Part shown: positions 42,429 to 54,464 of the stretch, piece after piece
Numbering within the stretch: position 1 is the stretch's first letter
How the letters are laid out: each line of letters begins with the position of its first letter
Source of the DNA: Saccharopolyspora hirsuta
GTDB taxonomy: Bacteria > Actinomycetota > Actinomycetes > Mycobacteriales > Pseudonocardiaceae
Direction: 5' to 3'
Length of the DNA stretch: 64,000 nt
NCBI RefSeq assembly: GCF_008630535.1
Contig: NZ_VWPH01000006.1
Span: 124,001-188,000 of the forward strand
Notes under the pieces: model-generated
Seen by the model: only the letters and a program-made list of their open reading frames with translations
Databases searched by the model: none
What the model was told of the DNA's origin: nothing
Translations under genes and position numbers: made by a program

Positions 42429-42898
42429 TGCCCCGCAAGGGTCCGGCCCCGAAGCGGCCGCTGCACGCCGACCCCGTCTACGGGTCGCCGCTGGTCACGC
42501 AGCTGGTCAACAAGGTCCTGGTGGACGGCAAGCGTTCGCTGGCCGAGCGGATCGTCTACGCGGCGCTGGAGGGCTGCCGGGAGAAGACCGGCACCGACCC
42601 GGTCGTCACGCTCAAGCGCGCCCTGGACAACGTGAAGCCGACCCTGGAGGTCCGCAGCCGCCGCGTCGGTGGTGCCACCTACCAGGTGCCGATCGAGGTG
42701 CGTGCCGGTCGTTCGACCACCCTCGCGCTGCGCTGGCTGGTCTCCTACTCGCGGCAGCGCCGTGAGAAGACCATGGTCGAGCGCCTGATGAACGAGCTGC
42801 TGGACGCGAGCAACGGTCTCGGCGCGAGCGTCAAGAAGCGCGAAGACACGCACAAGATGGCGGAGTCCAACAAGGCCTTCGCGCACTACCGCTGGTGA
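42428..42898 (+). CDS. rpsG: 30S ribosomal protein S7 (uS7)
   Basis: The 156-residue protein that nucleates 30S head assembly on 16S rRNA opens [10 protein letters not shown] and ends AFAHYRW, the standard actinobacterial form. ATG 42428 shares its A with the rpsL stop, so translation is coupled. fusA follows after 79 bases. Confidence 0.99.
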   Translation: MPRKGPAPKRPLHADPVYGSPLVTQLVNKVLVDGKRSLAERIVYAALEGCREKTGTDPVVTLKRALDNVKPTLEVRSRRVGGATYQVPIEVRAGRSTTLALRWLVSYSRQRREKTMVERLMNELLDASNGLGASVKKREDTHKMAESNKAFAHYRW

Positions 42899-42977
42899 CG
42901 TCGGGTCGGCTCTTGCCCGCCTTGGCGCACCGATTCACAACAGCTTGCACCTGCTGTAGGGAACGGGGAAGAAACTC

Positions 42978-45080
42978 GTGGCACGCGACGTGCTGACAGA
43001 CCTGACCAAGGTCCGCAACATCGGCATCATGGCCCACATCGATGCGGGCAAGACCACCACGACCGAGCGGATCCTGTTCTACACCGGGATCACGTACAAG
43101 ATCGGCGAGGTGCACGACGGCGCCGCGACGATGGACTGGATGGAGGAGGAGCAGAAGCGGGGTATCACCATCACCTCGGCTGCTACCACCACCTTCTGGG
43201 GCGACACTCAGATCAACATCATCGACACCCCCGGCCACGTCGACTTCACCGTCGAGGTGGAGCGCTCGCTGCGCGTGCTGGACGGTGCCGTCGCGGTGTT
43301 CGACGGCAAGGAAGGTGTCGAGCCGCAGTCCGAGCAGGTCTGGCGCCAGGCGGACAAGTACGAGGTCCCGCGCATCTGCTTCGTCAACAAGATGGACAAG
43401 CTGGGTGCGGACTTCTACTACACGGTCCGGACCATCGAGGAGCGCCTCAACGCCCGGCCGCTGGTGCTGCAGCTGCCGATCGGCGCCGAGTCGGACTTCG
43501 AGGGCGTCGTCGACCTGGTCCGCATGAAGGCGCTGACCTGGCGCGGTGAGGTCCAGAAGGGCACCGACTACGCCATCGAGGACATCCCGGCCGAGCTCGC
43601 CGACAAGGCCGCGGAGTACCGCGAGAAGCTGGTCGAGGCCGTCGCGGAGACCGACGAGGCCCTGATGGAGGCCTACTTCGGCGGCGAGGAGCTGACCGAG
43701 GACCAGATCAAGGCCGGCATCCGGAAGCTCACCAACACCCGCGAGGCCTTCCCGGTCCTGTGCGGCACCGCGTTCAAGAACAAGGGCGTGCAGCCCATGC
43801 TCGACGCGGTGGTGGACTACCTGCCGTCGCCGCTGGACGTCCCGCCGGTGCAGGGCACCCTGCAGGACGGCGAGACCCCGGCGGAGCGCAAGCCGAGCGT
43901 CGACGAGCCGTTCGCCGCGCTGGTCTCCAAGATCGCGGTGCACCCGTTCTTCGGCAAGCTGACCTACGTCCGCGTCTACTCGGGCAAGGTCGCCGCCGGT
44001 TCCCAGGTCATCAACTCGACCAAGGGGAAGAAGGAGCGCATCGGGAAGATGTTCCAGATGCACTCCAACAAGGAGAACCCGGTCGAGGAGATCCAGGCGG
44101 GCCACATCTACGCGGTGATCGGCCTGAAGGACACCACCACCGGTGACACCCTGTGCGACCCGGCGAACCCGATCGTGCTGGAGTCGATGACCTTCCCGGA
44201 GCCGGTCATCGAGGTGGCCATCGAGCCCAAGACGAAGGCCGACCAGGAGAAGCTGTCCACGGCGATCCAGAAGCTCGCCGAGGAAGACCCCACGTTCCAG
44301 GTCAAGCTGGACGAGGAGACCGGTCAGACCATCATCAAGGGCATGGGTGAGCTGCACCTCGAGGTCCTGGTCAACCGGATGAAGACCGACTTCAAGGTCG
44401 AGGCGAACATCGGTAAGCCGCAGGTGGCCTACCGCGAGACGATTCGCAAGTCGATCGAGAAGTACGAGTACACGCACAAGAAGCAGACCGGTGGTTCCGG
44501 TCAGTTCGCGCGCGTGATCATCGCCCTCGACCCGATCGAGCAGGGATCCGACGCCCCGACCTACGAGTTCGAGAACAAGGTCACCGGTGGCCGGGTCCCG
44601 CGGGAGTACATCCCGTCGGTCGACCAGGGTGCGCAGGACGCGATGCAGTACGGCGTGCTGGCCGGCTACCCGCTGGTCGGCGTGAAGGTGACCTTGCTCG
44701 ACGGCCAGTACCACGAGGTCGACTCCTCGGAGATGGCGTTCAAGGTCGCGGGTTCGATGGCGCTCAAGGAAGCCGCCGCGAAGGCTGCCCCGGCGCTGCT
44801 CGAACCGATGATGGCGGTCGAGGTGACGACGCCCGAGGACTACATGGGCGACGTCATCGGCGACCTGAACTCCCGCCGTGGCCAGATCCAGGCCATGGAG
44901 GAGCGCAGCGGTACCCGCGTCGTCAAGGCCCTCGTGCCGCTGTCGGAGATGTTCGGGTATGTCGGCGACCTGCGGTCCAAGACCCAGGGACGGGCCAACT
45001 ACTCGATGGTGTTCGACTCCTACGCCGAGGTTCCTTCGAACGTGGCTAAGGAGATCATCGCCAAGGCAACGGGCGAGTGA
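42978..45080 (+). CDS. fusA: Elongation factor G
   Basis: The 700-residue translocase GTPase has the G1 loop AHIDAGKTT (near residue 18), RGITIT in switch I, DTPGHVD and NKMD. These are followed by domains II-V, including the GGSGQFARV segment of domain IV. It starts at GTG 42978 after GGGGAAG. It drives mRNA-tRNA movement on the ribosome. It lies between rpsG and tuf, as in other str operons. Confidence 0.99.
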   Translation: MARDVLTDLTKVRNIGIMAHIDAGKTTTTERILFYTGITYKIGEVHDGAATMDWMEEEQKRGITITSAATTTFWGDTQINIIDTPGHVDFTVEVERSLRVLDGAVAVFDGKEGVEPQSEQVWRQADKYEVPRICFVNKMDKLGADFYYTVRTIEERLNARPLVLQLPIGAESDFEGVVDLVRMKALTWRGEVQKGTDYAIEDIPAELADKAAEYREKLVEAVAETDEALMEAYFGGEELTEDQIKAGIRKLTNTREAFPVLCGTAFKNKGVQPMLDAVVDYLPSPLDVPPVQGTLQDGETPAERKPSVDEPFAALVSKIAVHPFFGKLTYVRVYSGKVAAGSQVINSTKGKKERIGKMFQMHSNKENPVEEIQAGHIYAVIGLKDTTTGDTLCDPANPIVLESMTFPEPVIEVAIEPKTKADQEKLSTAIQKLAEEDPTFQVKLDEETGQTIIKGMGELHLEVLVNRMKTDFKVEANIGKPQVAYRETIRKSIEKYEYTHKKQTGGSGQFARVIIALDPIEQGSDAPTYEFENKVTGGRVPREYIPSVDQGAQDAMQYGVLAGYPLVGVKVTLLDGQYHEVDSSEMAFKVAGSMALKEAAAKAAPALLEPMMAVEVTTPEDYMGDVIGDLNSRRGQIQAMEERSGTRVVKALVPLSEMFGYVGDLRSKTQGRANYSMVFDSYAEVPSNVAKEIIAKATGE

Positions 45081-45283
45081 ACCGCTGCTCGGTCCCGGGT
45101 CACCGGGGCCGAGCTCGGGCGACGCCTCGCGAAGGCGACCCGGGGGAGCAATCCCCTCCAGTTCGGCGGCGTGCGGGCCGCCACCCGCAAGGGCTGCGGT
45201 CCGCACGTCACCTACCCGACAGGACTCCGCCTGGCACACCAAGTCGTACGGCGGAAAGTTAACAAGTCCAGGAGGACAATCCA

Positions 45284-46477
<1,194 letters not shown>

Positions 46478-46483
46478 CGTGGC

Positions 46484-46519
46484 GAGGGCCCGCCTCCGCT
46501 CCGGCGGGGGCGGGCCCTC
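46484..46519 (+). terminator. str operon terminator hairpin
   Basis: The 11-bp arms GAGGGCCCGCC (46484-46494) and GGCGGGCCCTC (46509-46519) start 7 bases after the tuf stop. The loop itself can pair further. Confidence 0.85.
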
Positions 46520-47194
46520 TGCGTTAGGTCCAAGGACGTGCTGTGGAGAGCCAGTCTTTGAAGCGGCGAAGCCGCTTAGCCCACCTGCGCAGGGTCACCA
46601 CCGGCGGGTTCTCAGGCGTCGTCCTCGCGAGGACAGCCTCGACGCCGTGTATTGGACATACATAAGTCGAGGCTCCCGCAGTCGAGGCGGCGTCTGAGGT
46701 TCCGCTACGGGACCACCTATGCAAGTTGGGTGCAGCACAGTTCTTGGCCGAAATGCACCCCCGATTTTGGCTGGCACAGCCCGTGTGTCATCCTGTATGG
46801 GTTGCTCGTTCAGGGCGGCTGGAAATTCGAAGCAGTTCGAAGCTCCGGCCGCCTTGCTGCGAGGGCCTCGGGCCCTTGTTCCGGTTCAGGACCGCCCTCC
46901 GGCGGTGCTGATGCCACCGGTTCCCGGTAGGCGGACCGAACGGGGCGCAAGAAGGTGTACGGGCCGCAAGGCCCACCCCATCGGCGACGTTCGAGGGGAC
47001 CGGTGTGCGGTAGCCGGGCGACACGCCCGACCGCGTGTACCGGGCACCAGATACCTGAACAGGGGCGGACTGAGAGCTGTGGCGGCTCCCGGGATCGGGG
47101 ACCACACCAGGCTGAGGCCGCGTGGGGCACCGGTGCGGTGCACCCGCACCCAAGACCAAACCGCGGCACGAGACTAGAGGAACGGCAAGCCACT
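46520..47194. other. Intergenic region between tuf and the S10 operon
   Basis: These 675 bases have no convincing gene. They hold the hairpin/AGCCCACC repeat element (46561-46593), a GGGTTCTCAGG and a TGAGGTTCCGC stretch, an AT-richer patch near 46650-46670, and the S10 leader with a ribosome site at 47177. The S10 promoter must lie here, but I found no pair of boxes worth naming. Confidence 0.5.
46561..46593 (+). repeat. Dispersed hairpin element (copy 1)
   Basis: The arms AAGCGGC and GCCGCTT around a 3-base loop are followed at once by AGCCCACCTGCGCAG. The same layout with a different stem sequence occurs at 60651-60682 after map. Compensated stems with a conserved flank point to a mobile or structured intergenic repeat. 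Confidence 0.6.
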
Positions 47195-47500
47195 ATGGCG
47201 GGACAGAAGATCCGCATCCGGCTCAAGGCCTACGACCACGAGGCGATCGACGCGTCTGCGCGCAAGATCGTCGAGACCGTGACGCGCACCGGCGCTCGGG
47301 TCGTTGGGCCGGTGCCGCTGCCCACGGAGAAGAACGTCTACTGCGTCATCCGCTCCCCGCACAAGTACAAGGACTCGCGGGAGCACTTCGAGATGCGGAC
47401 GCACAAGCGGCTCATCGACATCCTCGAACCGACGCCGAAGACGGTTGACGCGCTGATGCGCATCGACCTGCCGGCCAGCGTCGACGTGAACATCCAGTAA
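47195..47500 (+). CDS. rpsJ: 30S ribosomal protein S10 (uS10)
   Basis: The 101-residue protein (also transcription factor NusE in other bacteria) opens [16 protein letters not shown] and ends [14 protein letters not shown] 47195 is chosen over longer in-frame options because this is the exact family start. It heads the S10 operon and is followed after 36 bases by rplC. Confidence 0.99.
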   Translation: MAGQKIRIRLKAYDHEAIDASARKIVETVTRTGARVVGPVPLPTEKNVYCVIRSPHKYKDSREHFEMRTHKRLIDILEPTPKTVDALMRIDLPASVDVNIQ

Positions 47501-47536
47501 GGCACGGCGACGAGGTAGCTGGAGAGAACGAGACCT

Positions 47537-48187
47537 ATGTCTGACAGGCAGATCAAGGGGATTCTGGGCACCAAGCTCGGCATGACCCAGGTCTTCGACG
47601 ACAAGAACCGGGTCGTCCCGGTGACCGTCGTGCAGGCCGGGCCGAACGTGGTCACCCAGATTCGGACCCCCGAGAAGGACGGCTACTCGGCCGTGCAGCT
47701 GGCGTTCGGCGCCATCGACCCGCGCAAGGTGAACAAGCCGCGGAGCGGCCACTTCGCCAAGGCCGGTGTCACCCCGCGCCGCCACGTCGTCGAACTGCGC
47801 ACCGCGGACGCCGGCGAGTACGAGCTGGGCCAGGAGATCAGCGCCGACCTCTTCGAGGCGGGCGCCGTGGTCGACGTCGTCGGCACCAGCAAGGGCAAGG
47901 GCTTCGCGGGCACCATCAAGCGCCACGGCTTCCGCAGCCAGGGCGCGAGCCACGGTACCCAGGCGGTGCACCGCAAGCCCGGTTCCATCGGTGGCTGCGC
48001 CACCCCCGGCCGCGTGTTCAAGGGCATGCGGATGGCCGGGCGCATGGGTCGGGACCGCGTCACCACCCAGAACCTGAAGGTCCACAAGGTGGAGGCCGAG
48101 ACCGGCCTGCTGCTGATCAAGGGCGCAGTGCCCGGCCCGAAGGGCGGCCTGGTCCTGGTTAAGAGTCCTGCGAAGGGTGGTGCGTGA
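47537..48187 (+). CDS. rplC: 50S ribosomal protein L3 (uL3)
   Basis: The 216-residue protein near the peptidyl-transferase centre has [13 protein letters not shown] at the start and the core loop [23 protein letters not shown] (split here by position, near residue 118-140). Its stop overlaps the rplD start. Confidence 0.99.
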   Translation: MSDRQIKGILGTKLGMTQVFDDKNRVVPVTVVQAGPNVVTQIRTPEKDGYSAVQLAFGAIDPRKVNKPRSGHFAKAGVTPRRHVVELRTADAGEYELGQEISADLFEAGAVVDVVGTSKGKGFAGTIKRHGFRSQGASHGTQAVHRKPGSIGGCATPGRVFKGMRMAGRMGRDRVTTQNLKVHKVEAETGLLLIKGAVPGPKGGLVLVKSPAKGGA

Positions 48188-48870
48188 TGAGCCTGACGCT
48201 CGACGTCCGTACCCCGGACGGTAAGACCGACGGCACCGTCGAACTGCCCGCCGAGATCTTCGACGTGCAGGCCAACGTGGCGCTGATGCACCAGGTCGTG
48301 GTGGCCCAGCTGGCCGCTGCGCGCCAGGGCACCCACGCCACCAAGACGCGCGGCATGGTGTCCGGCGGCGGCAAGAAGCCGTACCGCCAGAAGGGCACCG
48401 GCAACGCCCGCCAGGGCTCGATCCGCGCCCCGCAGTTCACCGGCGGTGGCACCGTCCACGGCCCGCAGCCGCGGGACTACTCCCAGCGGACCCCGAAGAA
48501 GATGAAGGTCGCCGCGCTGCGCGGTGCCCTCTCCGACCGGGTTCGCGCCGGCCAGCTGCACGTGGTGACCGGTGTGGTCGGCGGCGAGCAGCCGTCCACC
48601 AAGTCGGCCAAGACCGCGCTGCGGAACTGGACCGAGGCCAAGAAGGTTCTGGTTGTGCTCAACCGCAACGAGGAGGAGACCTCGTGGCTGAGCCTGCGGA
48701 ACCTGCAGAACGTGCACCTGATCGACCCCGGTCAGCTGAACACCTACGACGTGCTCAACAGCGACGACGTGGTGTTCACCAAGGCCGCGTTCGAGCGCTT
48801 CGTCGCGGGCCCCGTCAAGGGCCGGTCGGTCAAGGCCGCCGCGTCTTCCGCAGAGGAGGCAGAGCAGTGA
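48187..48870 (+). CDS. rplD: 50S ribosomal protein L4 (uL4)
   Basis: The 227-residue exit-tunnel protein has the extended loop with [20 protein letters not shown] and RQGSIRAPQ. The start is ATG 48187 sharing its A with the rplC stop; GTG 48184 one codon earlier is equally possible. It overlaps rplW by 4 bases. Confidence 0.98.
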   Translation: MSLTLDVRTPDGKTDGTVELPAEIFDVQANVALMHQVVVAQLAAARQGTHATKTRGMVSGGGKKPYRQKGTGNARQGSIRAPQFTGGGTVHGPQPRDYSQRTPKKMKVAALRGALSDRVRAGQLHVVTGVVGGEQPSTKSAKTALRNWTEAKKVLVVLNRNEEETSWLSLRNLQNVHLIDPGQLNTYDVLNSDDVVFTKAAFERFVAGPVKGRSVKAAASSAEEAEQ

Positions 48871-49166
48871 GCGCCGACCCGCGAGACATCATCCTTGCGC
48901 CGGTGATCTCCGAGAAGAGCTACGGGCTGCTCGAGCAGGGGCAGTACACCTTCCTGGTGGACCCGCGCTCGAACAAGACCGAGATCAAGATCGCGGTCGA
49001 GAAGATCTTCGACGTCAAGGTCACCAGCGTCAACACGATCAACCGCCAGGGCAAGCGCAAGCGGAGCCGCACCGGCTTCGGCAAGCGCAAGAACACCAAG
49101 CGGGCGATCGTCACCCTGTCGCCGGAGAGCAAGCCGATCGAGATCTTCGGCGGACCGGCCGCCTGA
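48867..49166 (+). CDS. rplW: 50S ribosomal protein L23 (uL23)
   Basis: The 99-residue tunnel-exit protein, a docking site for trigger factor and SRP, reads [18 protein letters not shown] and ends [12 protein letters not shown] 48867 overlaps the rplD stop, with GAGGAGG upstream. Confidence 0.98.
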   Translation: MSADPRDIILAPVISEKSYGLLEQGQYTFLVDPRSNKTEIKIAVEKIFDVKVTSVNTINRQGKRKRSRTGFGKRKNTKRAIVTLSPESKPIEIFGGPAA

Positions 49167-49195
49167 GGGCTGATTAGGACGAGGTTGCGTTAACC

Positions 49196-50029
49196 ATGGG
49201 CATTCGCAAGTACAAGCCGACGACGCCGGGTCGTCGCGGCTCGAGCGTGTCCGACTTCGCCGAGATCACCCGGTCGGAGCCGGAGAAGTCGTTGGTGCGG
49301 CCGCTGAACCGCAAGGCGGGCCGCAACGCTCAGGGCAAGATCACCACGCGGCACAAGGGCGGCGGCCACAAGCGGGCCTACCGCCTGATCGACTTCCGCC
49401 GCAACGACAAGGACGGTGTGCCGGCCAAGGTCGCGCACATCGAGTACGACCCGAACCGCAGCGCTCGGATCGCGCTCCTGCACTACGCCGACGGCGAGAA
49501 GCGGTACATCATCGCGCCGAACGGGGTCAAGCAGGGCGACGCCATCGAGAGCGGTGCGCGGGCCGACATCAAGCCGGGCAACAACCTGCCGCTGCGCAAC
49601 ATCCCGACCGGCACCGTGATCCACGCGATCGAGCTCCGCCCCGGACAGGGCGCGAAGATCGCTCGCTCGGCCGGCGCCCGGGTGCAGCTGGTGGCCAAGG
49701 ACGGGCCGTACGCCCAGCTGCGGATGCCTTCGGGCGAGATCCGCAACGTGGACGCGCGGTGCCGGGCCACCGTCGGCGAGGTGGGCAACTCGGAGCACGC
49801 CAACATCAACTGGGGCAAGGCCGGCCGCATGCGGTGGAAGGGCAAGCGCCCGACCGTCCGCGGTGTCGTCATGAACCCGGTGGACCACCCGCACGGTGGT
49901 GGTGAGGGCAAGACCTCCGGTGGTCGCCACCCGGTCAACCCGAAGGGCAAGCCGGAGGGCCGCACCCGCCGCCGCAAGCCCAGTGACAAGCTCATCGTCC
50001 GCCGCCGTCGCACCGGCAAGAAGCGCTGA
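49196..50029 (+). CDS. rplB: 50S ribosomal protein L2 (uL2)
   Basis: The 277-residue protein is essential for the peptidyl-transferase centre. It has [18 protein letters not shown] at the start and the conserved C-terminal [13 protein letters not shown] loop with the key His residue, then a basic tail. It lies in the S10 operon between rplW and rpsS. Confidence 0.99.
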   Translation: MGIRKYKPTTPGRRGSSVSDFAEITRSEPEKSLVRPLNRKAGRNAQGKITTRHKGGGHKRAYRLIDFRRNDKDGVPAKVAHIEYDPNRSARIALLHYADGEKRYIIAPNGVKQGDAIESGARADIKPGNNLPLRNIPTGTVIHAIELRPGQGAKIARSAGARVQLVAKDGPYAQLRMPSGEIRNVDARCRATVGEVGNSEHANINWGKAGRMRWKGKRPTVRGVVMNPVDHPHGGGEGKTSGGRHPVNPKGKPEGRTRRRKPSDKLIVRRRRTGKKR

Positions 50030-50047
50030 GCAGGGAGGTAAGCAAAC

Positions 50048-50329
50048 ATGCCACGCAGCCTGAAGAAGGGCCCGTTCGTGGACGACCACCTGCTCAAGAA
50101 GGTGGACGCGCTGAACGAGTCGGGCAAGAAGACCGTGATCAAGACCTGGTCCCGCCGGTCCACGATCATCCCGGACATGCTGGGTCACACCTTCGCGGTG
50201 CACGACGGCCGCAAGCACGTCCCGGTGTTCGTCACCGAGGCGATGGTCGGGCACAAGCTGGGCGAGTTCGCCCCGACCCGAACCTTCAAGGGCCACGTCA
50301 AGGAAGACCGGAAGTCGCGCCGCCGCTGA
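50048..50329 (+). CDS. rpsS: 30S ribosomal protein S19 (uS19)
   Basis: The 93-residue protein of the 30S head opens [15 protein letters not shown] and has the [24 protein letters not shown] block (near 34-57). A GGGAGG site lies before ATG 50048. Confidence 0.99.
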   Translation: MPRSLKKGPFVDDHLLKKVDALNESGKKTVIKTWSRRSTIIPDMLGHTFAVHDGRKHVPVFVTEAMVGHKLGEFAPTRTFKGHVKEDRKSRRR

Positions 50330-50372
50330 GGCGGGTCTGTGACACGAACGAGTAAGAGCAAGGGGTAGCAGG

Positions 50373-50792
50373 ATGACAGCCCGTACCGACTCCACTGCTG
50401 CGGAGGAATTCCCGCACGCAGTGGCGCGGGCCCGGTTCGTCCGCGTGTCGCCGATGAAGGCGCGCCGCGTGGTCGAGCTCATCAAGGGCCGGAGTGCCGC
50501 CGACGCCCTGGCCGTGCTCCAGTTCGCGCCGCAGACCGCCAGCGGTCCGGTGTCGAAGGTGCTCGCCAGCGCGATCGCCAACGCTGAGAACAACCTCTCC
50601 CTCGACCCGGAGACGCTGGTCGTGCGCCACGCGTACGTGGACGAGGGGCCGACGTTGAAGCGCTTCCGGCCGCGTGCGCAGGGTCGCGCGTACCGGATCC
50701 GCAAGCGGACCAGCCACATCACGGTCGAGGTCGAGTCCCGGCCGAAGGCGGCGACCAAGTCCCGAAAGAGCCAGAAGGGGAGTGCCCGGTAG
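50373..50792 (+). CDS. rplV: 50S ribosomal protein L22 (uL22)
   Basis: The 139-residue protein lines the exit tunnel. It has [22 protein letters not shown] near the start and the tunnel hairpin [22 protein letters not shown] near residues 89-110. The basic C-terminal tail is slightly extended, as in other actinomycetes. The stop overlaps the rpsC start by one base. Confidence 0.99.
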   Translation: MTARTDSTAAEEFPHAVARARFVRVSPMKARRVVELIKGRSAADALAVLQFAPQTASGPVSKVLASAIANAENNLSLDPETLVVRHAYVDEGPTLKRFRPRAQGRAYRIRKRTSHITVEVESRPKAATKSRKSQKGSAR

Positions 50793-51628
50793 TGGGTCAG
50801 AAGATCAACCCGCACGGCTTCCGACTCGGCATCACCACGGACTGGAAGTCCCGCTGGTACGCCGACAAGCAGTACTCGGAGTACGTCGCGGAGGACGTCA
50901 AGATCCGCCGGCAGCTGTCTCGCGGCATGGAGCGCGCTGGGATCTCCAAGGTCGAGATCGAGCGCACCCGCGAGCGGGTCCGGGTGGACATTCACACCGC
51001 TCGGCCGGGCATCGTCATCGGCCGTCGCGGTGCCGAGGCGGACCGCATCCGCGGTTCGCTGGAGAAGCTGACCGGCAAGCAGGTCCAGCTCAACATCCTC
51101 GAGGTCAAGAACCCCGAGGCGGACGCCCAGCTGGTCGCGCAGGGCGTGGCCGAGCAGCTGTCCAACCGCGTGTCCTTCCGGCGCGCGATGCGCAAGGCCA
51201 TCCAGTCGGCCATGCGCTCGCCGCAGGTCAAGGGCATCCGGGTGCAGTGCGGCGGTCGCCTGGGCGGCGCGGAGATGTCCCGCTCGGAGTTCTACCGCGA
51301 GGGCCGGGTTCCGCTGCACACGCTGCGCGCGGACATCGACTACGGCTTCTTCGAGGCCCGCACCACCTTCGGCCGCATCGGCGTCAAGGTGTGGATCTAC
51401 AAGGGCGAGCTGGTCGGTGGCCTGAAGCAGAAGCAGCAGGAGTCCGAGGTCCGTCCGCCGCGCGGCGGCGACCGCGGTGAGCGCGGTGGCCGTTCCGACC
51501 GCGGTGGTCGTCGCCGGGGCTCCGGCGGCGCGGACCGCGCTGCAGCTGACAAGTCCGCCAAGGCCGACAAGGCCGCGGAGGGCGAGCAGCCGCAGGCTGC
51601 TGCGGCTGAAGAGAAGACGGAGGGCTGA
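50792..51628 (+). CDS. rpsC: 30S ribosomal protein S3 (uS3)
   Basis: The 278-residue protein at the mRNA entry has an N-terminal [12 protein letters not shown], a KH domain ([15 protein letters not shown]) and the [12 protein letters not shown] region. The C-terminal 60 residues are a Gly/Arg- then Ala/Glu/Lys-rich extension common in actinobacteria. It starts at GTG 50792, overlapping the rplV stop. Confidence 0.99.
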   Translation: MGQKINPHGFRLGITTDWKSRWYADKQYSEYVAEDVKIRRQLSRGMERAGISKVEIERTRERVRVDIHTARPGIVIGRRGAEADRIRGSLEKLTGKQVQLNILEVKNPEADAQLVAQGVAEQLSNRVSFRRAMRKAIQSAMRSPQVKGIRVQCGGRLGGAEMSRSEFYREGRVPLHTLRADIDYGFFEARTTFGRIGVKVWIYKGELVGGLKQKQQESEVRPPRGGDRGERGGRSDRGGRRRGSGGADRAAADKSAKADKAAEGEQPQAAAAEEKTEG

Positions 51629-51631
51629 GAC

Positions 51632-52051
51632 GTGCTCGTCCCACGCAGGGTGAAGTGGCGCAAGAGCCACGCACCGAAGCGCAAGGGCTTCGCCAAGGGT
51701 GGCACCAGGATCAGCTTCGGTGAGTACGGCATTCAGGCGATCGAGCACGGCTACGTGACCAACCGCCAGATCGAGTCGGCCCGTATCGCGATCACCCGGC
51801 ACGTCAAGCGTGGCGGCAAGGTGTGGATCAACATCTTCCCGGACCGCCCGCTGACCAAGAAGCCCGCCGAAACCCGTCAGGGTTCCGGTAAGGGTTCGCC
51901 GGAGTCCTGGGTCGCCAACGTCAAGCCCGGACGCATCATGTTCGAGCTGACCTTCCCGAACGAGAAGACGGCGATCGAGGCGCTGACCCGTGCGGCGCAC
52001 AAGCTCCCGATGAAGTGCAAGATCGTGTCCCGCGAGGGTGGTGACTTCTGA
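51632..52051 (+). CDS. rplP: 50S ribosomal protein L16 (uL16)
   Basis: The 139-residue A-site protein reads [23 protein letters not shown] at the start (GTG 51632) and has [17 protein letters not shown] in the middle. The rpmC ATG overlaps its stop by one base. Confidence 0.99.
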   Translation: MLVPRRVKWRKSHAPKRKGFAKGGTRISFGEYGIQAIEHGYVTNRQIESARIAITRHVKRGGKVWINIFPDRPLTKKPAETRQGSGKGSPESWVANVKPGRIMFELTFPNEKTAIEALTRAAHKLPMKCKIVSREGGDF

Positions 52052-52293
52052 TGGCAGCGGGTGTCACCGCTTCCGAGCTCCGCGAACTCAACGAGGAGGA
52101 GCTCGTCCAGCGGCTGAAGGAGGCGAAGGAGGAGCTGTTCAACCTCCGCTTCCAGATGGCCACCGGTCAGCTGAGCAACAACCGGCGGCTGCGCACGGTC
52201 CGGCAGGACATCGCCCGGATCTACACGATCATGCGAGAGCGCGAACTGGGCCTGACGGTTTCCCCCGAAGGCGCTGAGGAGGGCGCGGCATGA
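52051..52293 (+). CDS. rpmC: 50S ribosomal protein L29 (uL29)
   Basis: The 80-residue two-helix protein near the tunnel exit shows [33 protein letters not shown], split over about residues 7-39, and [13 protein letters not shown]. It overlaps rplP and rpsQ at its two ends. Confidence 0.98.
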   Translation: MAAGVTASELRELNEEELVQRLKEAKEELFNLRFQMATGQLSNNRRLRTVRQDIARIYTIMRERELGLTVSPEGAEEGAA

Positions 52294-52568
52294 GCGAGAA
52301 GGAAGGTCAGGGCGTGGAGCGCAACCGCCGCAAGGTGCGCGAGGGCTACGTCGTCTCGGACAAGATGGACAAGACGATCGTGGTCTCCCTCGAGGACCGC
52401 AAGAAGCACGCCCTCTACGGCAAGGTCATGCGGCAGACCAGCAAGGTCAAGGCGCACGACGAGGCCAACACGGCCGGTGTCGGCGACCGCGTGCTGCTGA
52501 TGGAGACTCGGCCGCTGTCGGCCAGCAAGCGCTGGCGGCTCGTCGAGATCCTCGAGAAGGCCAAGTAA
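52290..52568 (+). CDS. rpsQ: 30S ribosomal protein S17 (uS17)
   Basis: The 92-residue 16S rRNA-binding protein has the OB-fold motifs [17 protein letters not shown] and [15 protein letters not shown]. The start overlaps the rpmC stop by 4 bases. It ends the first ribosomal block; a hairpin follows 13 bases later. Confidence 0.98.
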   Translation: MSEKEGQGVERNRRKVREGYVVSDKMDKTIVVSLEDRKKHALYGKVMRQTSKVKAHDEANTAGVGDRVLLMETRPLSASKRWRLVEILEKAK

Positions 52569-52581
52569 GACGAAGGTGTGC

Positions 52582-52721
52582 GGCCCGGTCGGCCGCGGGG
52601 GAGACCCAGCGGCCGGCCGGGCCTCGTGCCGGAAGTTGACCGCGCGCGTCAGGTCGGAAATTTGGCGCGCCAGAGTGTGCTCGGGCAACCGAGCCCGAGT
52701 ACTTAGGGTCAGGAGAAAGAC
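52582..52721 (+). terminator. Hairpin and possible internal promoter between rpsQ and rplN
   Basis: The arms GGCCCGGTCGGCCGC (52582-52596) and GCGGCCGGCCGGGCC (52609-52623) pair with one mismatch, with no T-run. After it, TTGACC (52636-52641) and AAATTT (52658-52663) are a weak promoter candidate, and TAGGGT lies at 52704. A second small stem, CTCGGGC/GCCCGAG, is at 52680-52699. The block probably divides S10 from spc transcription. Confidence 0.5.
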
Positions 52722-53090
52722 GTGATCCAGCAGGAGTCGCGACTGCGCGTCGCCGACAACACCGGGGCCAAGGAGATCCTCACGATCCGTGTCCTCGGTG
52801 GGTCGGGTCGGCGCTACGCGGGCCTCGGGGACATCATCGTGGCCACCGTCAAGGAGGCCATCCCCGGCGCCAACGTCAAGAAGGGCGATGTGGTCAAGGC
52901 CGTCATCGTCCGGCAGAAGAAGGAGAAGCGTCGTCCGGACGGGTCCTACATCCGGTTCGACGAGAACGCTGCGGTGCTGGTGAAGCCGGGCGGCGAGCCG
53001 CGCGGTACCCGCATCTTCGGGCCGGTCGCCCGTGAGCTGCGCGACAAGAAGTTCATGAAGATCATCTCGCTCGCGCCGGAGGTCTTGTGA
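52722..53090 (+). CDS. rplN: 50S ribosomal protein L14 (uL14)
   Basis: The 122-residue intersubunit-bridge protein reads [18 protein letters not shown] from GTG 52722 and ends [10 protein letters not shown]. It opens the spc block after a 153-base gap, in contrast to the tight spacing of the genes before it. Confidence 0.99.
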   Translation: MIQQESRLRVADNTGAKEILTIRVLGGSGRRYAGLGDIIVATVKEAIPGANVKKGDVVKAVIVRQKKEKRRPDGSYIRFDENAAVLVKPGGEPRGTRIFGPVARELRDKKFMKIISLAPEVL

Positions 53091-53166
53091 TGAAGGTCCA
53101 AGCAACACGGCGCGACACGGGGTTTGCCAGCCGGACCACCGCACTGTCTCCGGAGGTGTCGATCTG

Positions 53167-53481
53167 ATGAAGGTCAAGAAGGGCGACACGGTCGTCGTCA
53201 TCTCCGGCAAGGACAAGGGCGCCAAGGGCAAGGTCATCAAGGCCATGCCGCAGGAGCAGCGGGTCCTGGTCGAGGGTGTCAACCGGATCAAGAAGCACAC
53301 CAAGGTCTCCCGGACCGAGCGTGGCGCGCAGTCCGGCGGCATCGTGACCCAGGAAGCGCCGATCCACGTGAGCAACGTGATGGTCGTGGACTCCGACGGC
53401 AAGCCCACCCGAGTCGGCTACCGCATCGGTGAGGACGGCAAGAAGGTTCGCATCTCTCGTCGTAACGGTAAGGACATCTGA
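53167..53481 (+). CDS. rplX: 50S ribosomal protein L24 (uL24)
   Basis: The 104-residue assembly-initiator protein has the KOW motif ([20 protein letters not shown], within residues 4-24) and [11 protein letters not shown] 53167 is used; the 76 bases before it hold no gene. Confidence 0.98.
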   Translation: MKVKKGDTVVVISGKDKGAKGKVIKAMPQEQRVLVEGVNRIKKHTKVSRTERGAQSGGIVTQEAPIHVSNVMVVDSDGKPTRVGYRIGEDGKKVRISRRNGKDI

Positions 53482-53483
53482 TC

Positions 53484-54047
53484 ATGACGACCGCTGAGAA
53501 GATCGTCCCGCGGCTCAAGACCCGTTACCGCGAAGAGATCCGCCAGGCGCTGAACGAGGAGTTCAACTACTCCAACGTCATGCAGGTGCCCGGCGTGGTC
53601 AAGGTCGTGGTCAACATGGGTGTTGGCGACGCCGCTCGGGACAGCAAGCTGATCGAGGGTGCGGTTCGCGACCTGGCCACCATCACCGGTCAGAAGCCGG
53701 AGATCCGGCGGGCCCGCAAGTCCATCGCGCAGTTCAAGCTGCGCGAGGGCATGCCGATCGGCGCGCGGGCCACCCTGCGCGGCGACCGGATGTGGGAGTT
53801 CCTGGACCGCCTGGTCACCATCGCGCTGCCGCGCATCCGCGACTTCCGCGGGCTGTCGCCGAAGCAGTTCGACGGCCGGGGCAACTACACGTTCGGCCTG
53901 AACGAGCAGTCGATGTTCCACGAGATCGACCCGGACAGCATCGACCGTCCGCGCGGCATGGACATCACCGTCGTGACCACGGCCACCAACGATGAGGAGG
54001 GCCGGGCGCTGCTGAAGCACCTGGGCTTCCCGTTCAAGGAGAACTGA
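53484..54047 (+). CDS. rplE: 50S ribosomal protein L5 (uL5)
   Basis: The 187-residue 5S rRNA-binding protein has [13 protein letters not shown], the [20 protein letters not shown] block near residues 72-91, and [20 protein letters not shown]. It begins 2 bases after the rplX stop. Confidence 0.99.
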   Translation: MTTAEKIVPRLKTRYREEIRQALNEEFNYSNVMQVPGVVKVVVNMGVGDAARDSKLIEGAVRDLATITGQKPEIRRARKSIAQFKLREGMPIGARATLRGDRMWEFLDRLVTIALPRIRDFRGLSPKQFDGRGNYTFGLNEQSMFHEIDPDSIDRPRGMDITVVTTATNDEEGRALLKHLGFPFKEN

Positions 54048-54050
54048 GCG

Positions 54051-54236
54051 ATGGCCAAGAAGGCGCTGGTTATCAAGGCTTTGCGCAAGCCGAAGTTCAG
54101 CGTTCGCGGCTACACCCGCTGCCAGCGCTGCGGGCGTCCGCGTGCGGTGTTCCGCAAGTTCGGGCTGTGCCGGGTGTGCTTCCGCGAGATGGCGCACGCG
54201 GGCGAGCTGCCCGGCGTGAGCAAGTCCTCCTGGTGA
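54051..54236 (+). CDS. rpsN: 30S ribosomal protein S14, zinc-binding type (uS14)
   Basis: The 61-residue C+ form keeps the zinc ribbon Cys24-x2-Cys27 and Cys40-x2-Cys43 ([16 protein letters not shown]). This is the zinc-dependent housekeeping version rather than the zinc-free paralogue. It lies 3 bases after rplE. Confidence 0.99.
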   Translation: MAKKALVIKALRKPKFSVRGYTRCQRCGRPRAVFRKFGLCRVCFREMAHAGELPGVSKSSW

Positions 54237-54243
54237 TGTGCCC

Positions 54244-54464
54244 GCCTGCTGGGGTGATGCCGGCTACCGGTACCCTCAGCAGGCGCTACCAGGGCTGATG
54301 CCCACGCTCCGCGGCTCTGAGCCGTGCTTGCACGCGAAATGACTAGGAGCTGGCCCCCCGGGCCGGGCTCCCGAACTTCGTCCAGGCCAGGGCCCAGACG
54401 CGCCACCCCCGGGTGGTGTCCGGTCGGGGCCCATCGGAACCAGACGAGAAAGGTTGAGCAGGTC
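54244..54464 (+). other. Spacer with hairpin between rpsN and rpsH
   Basis: The arms GCCTGCTG (54244-54251) and CAGCAGGC (54277-54284) can pair 8 bases after the rpsN stop. The remaining 180 bases are GC-rich with no gene. The gap is unusual inside a spc operon and could hold an attenuator or promoter. No clear promoter boxes are seen. Confidence 0.45.

Noticed and set aside
46640..46700. Possible tRNA or small RNA in the AT-richer patch between tuf and rpsJ
   Set aside because: No cloverleaf, T-loop (GTTCGANNC) or CCA end could be assembled on either strand.
46955..47194. Longer start for rpsJ
   Set aside because: The frame is open upstream, but the added 80 residues have no S10 similarity, and ATG 47195 gives the exact family N-terminus.
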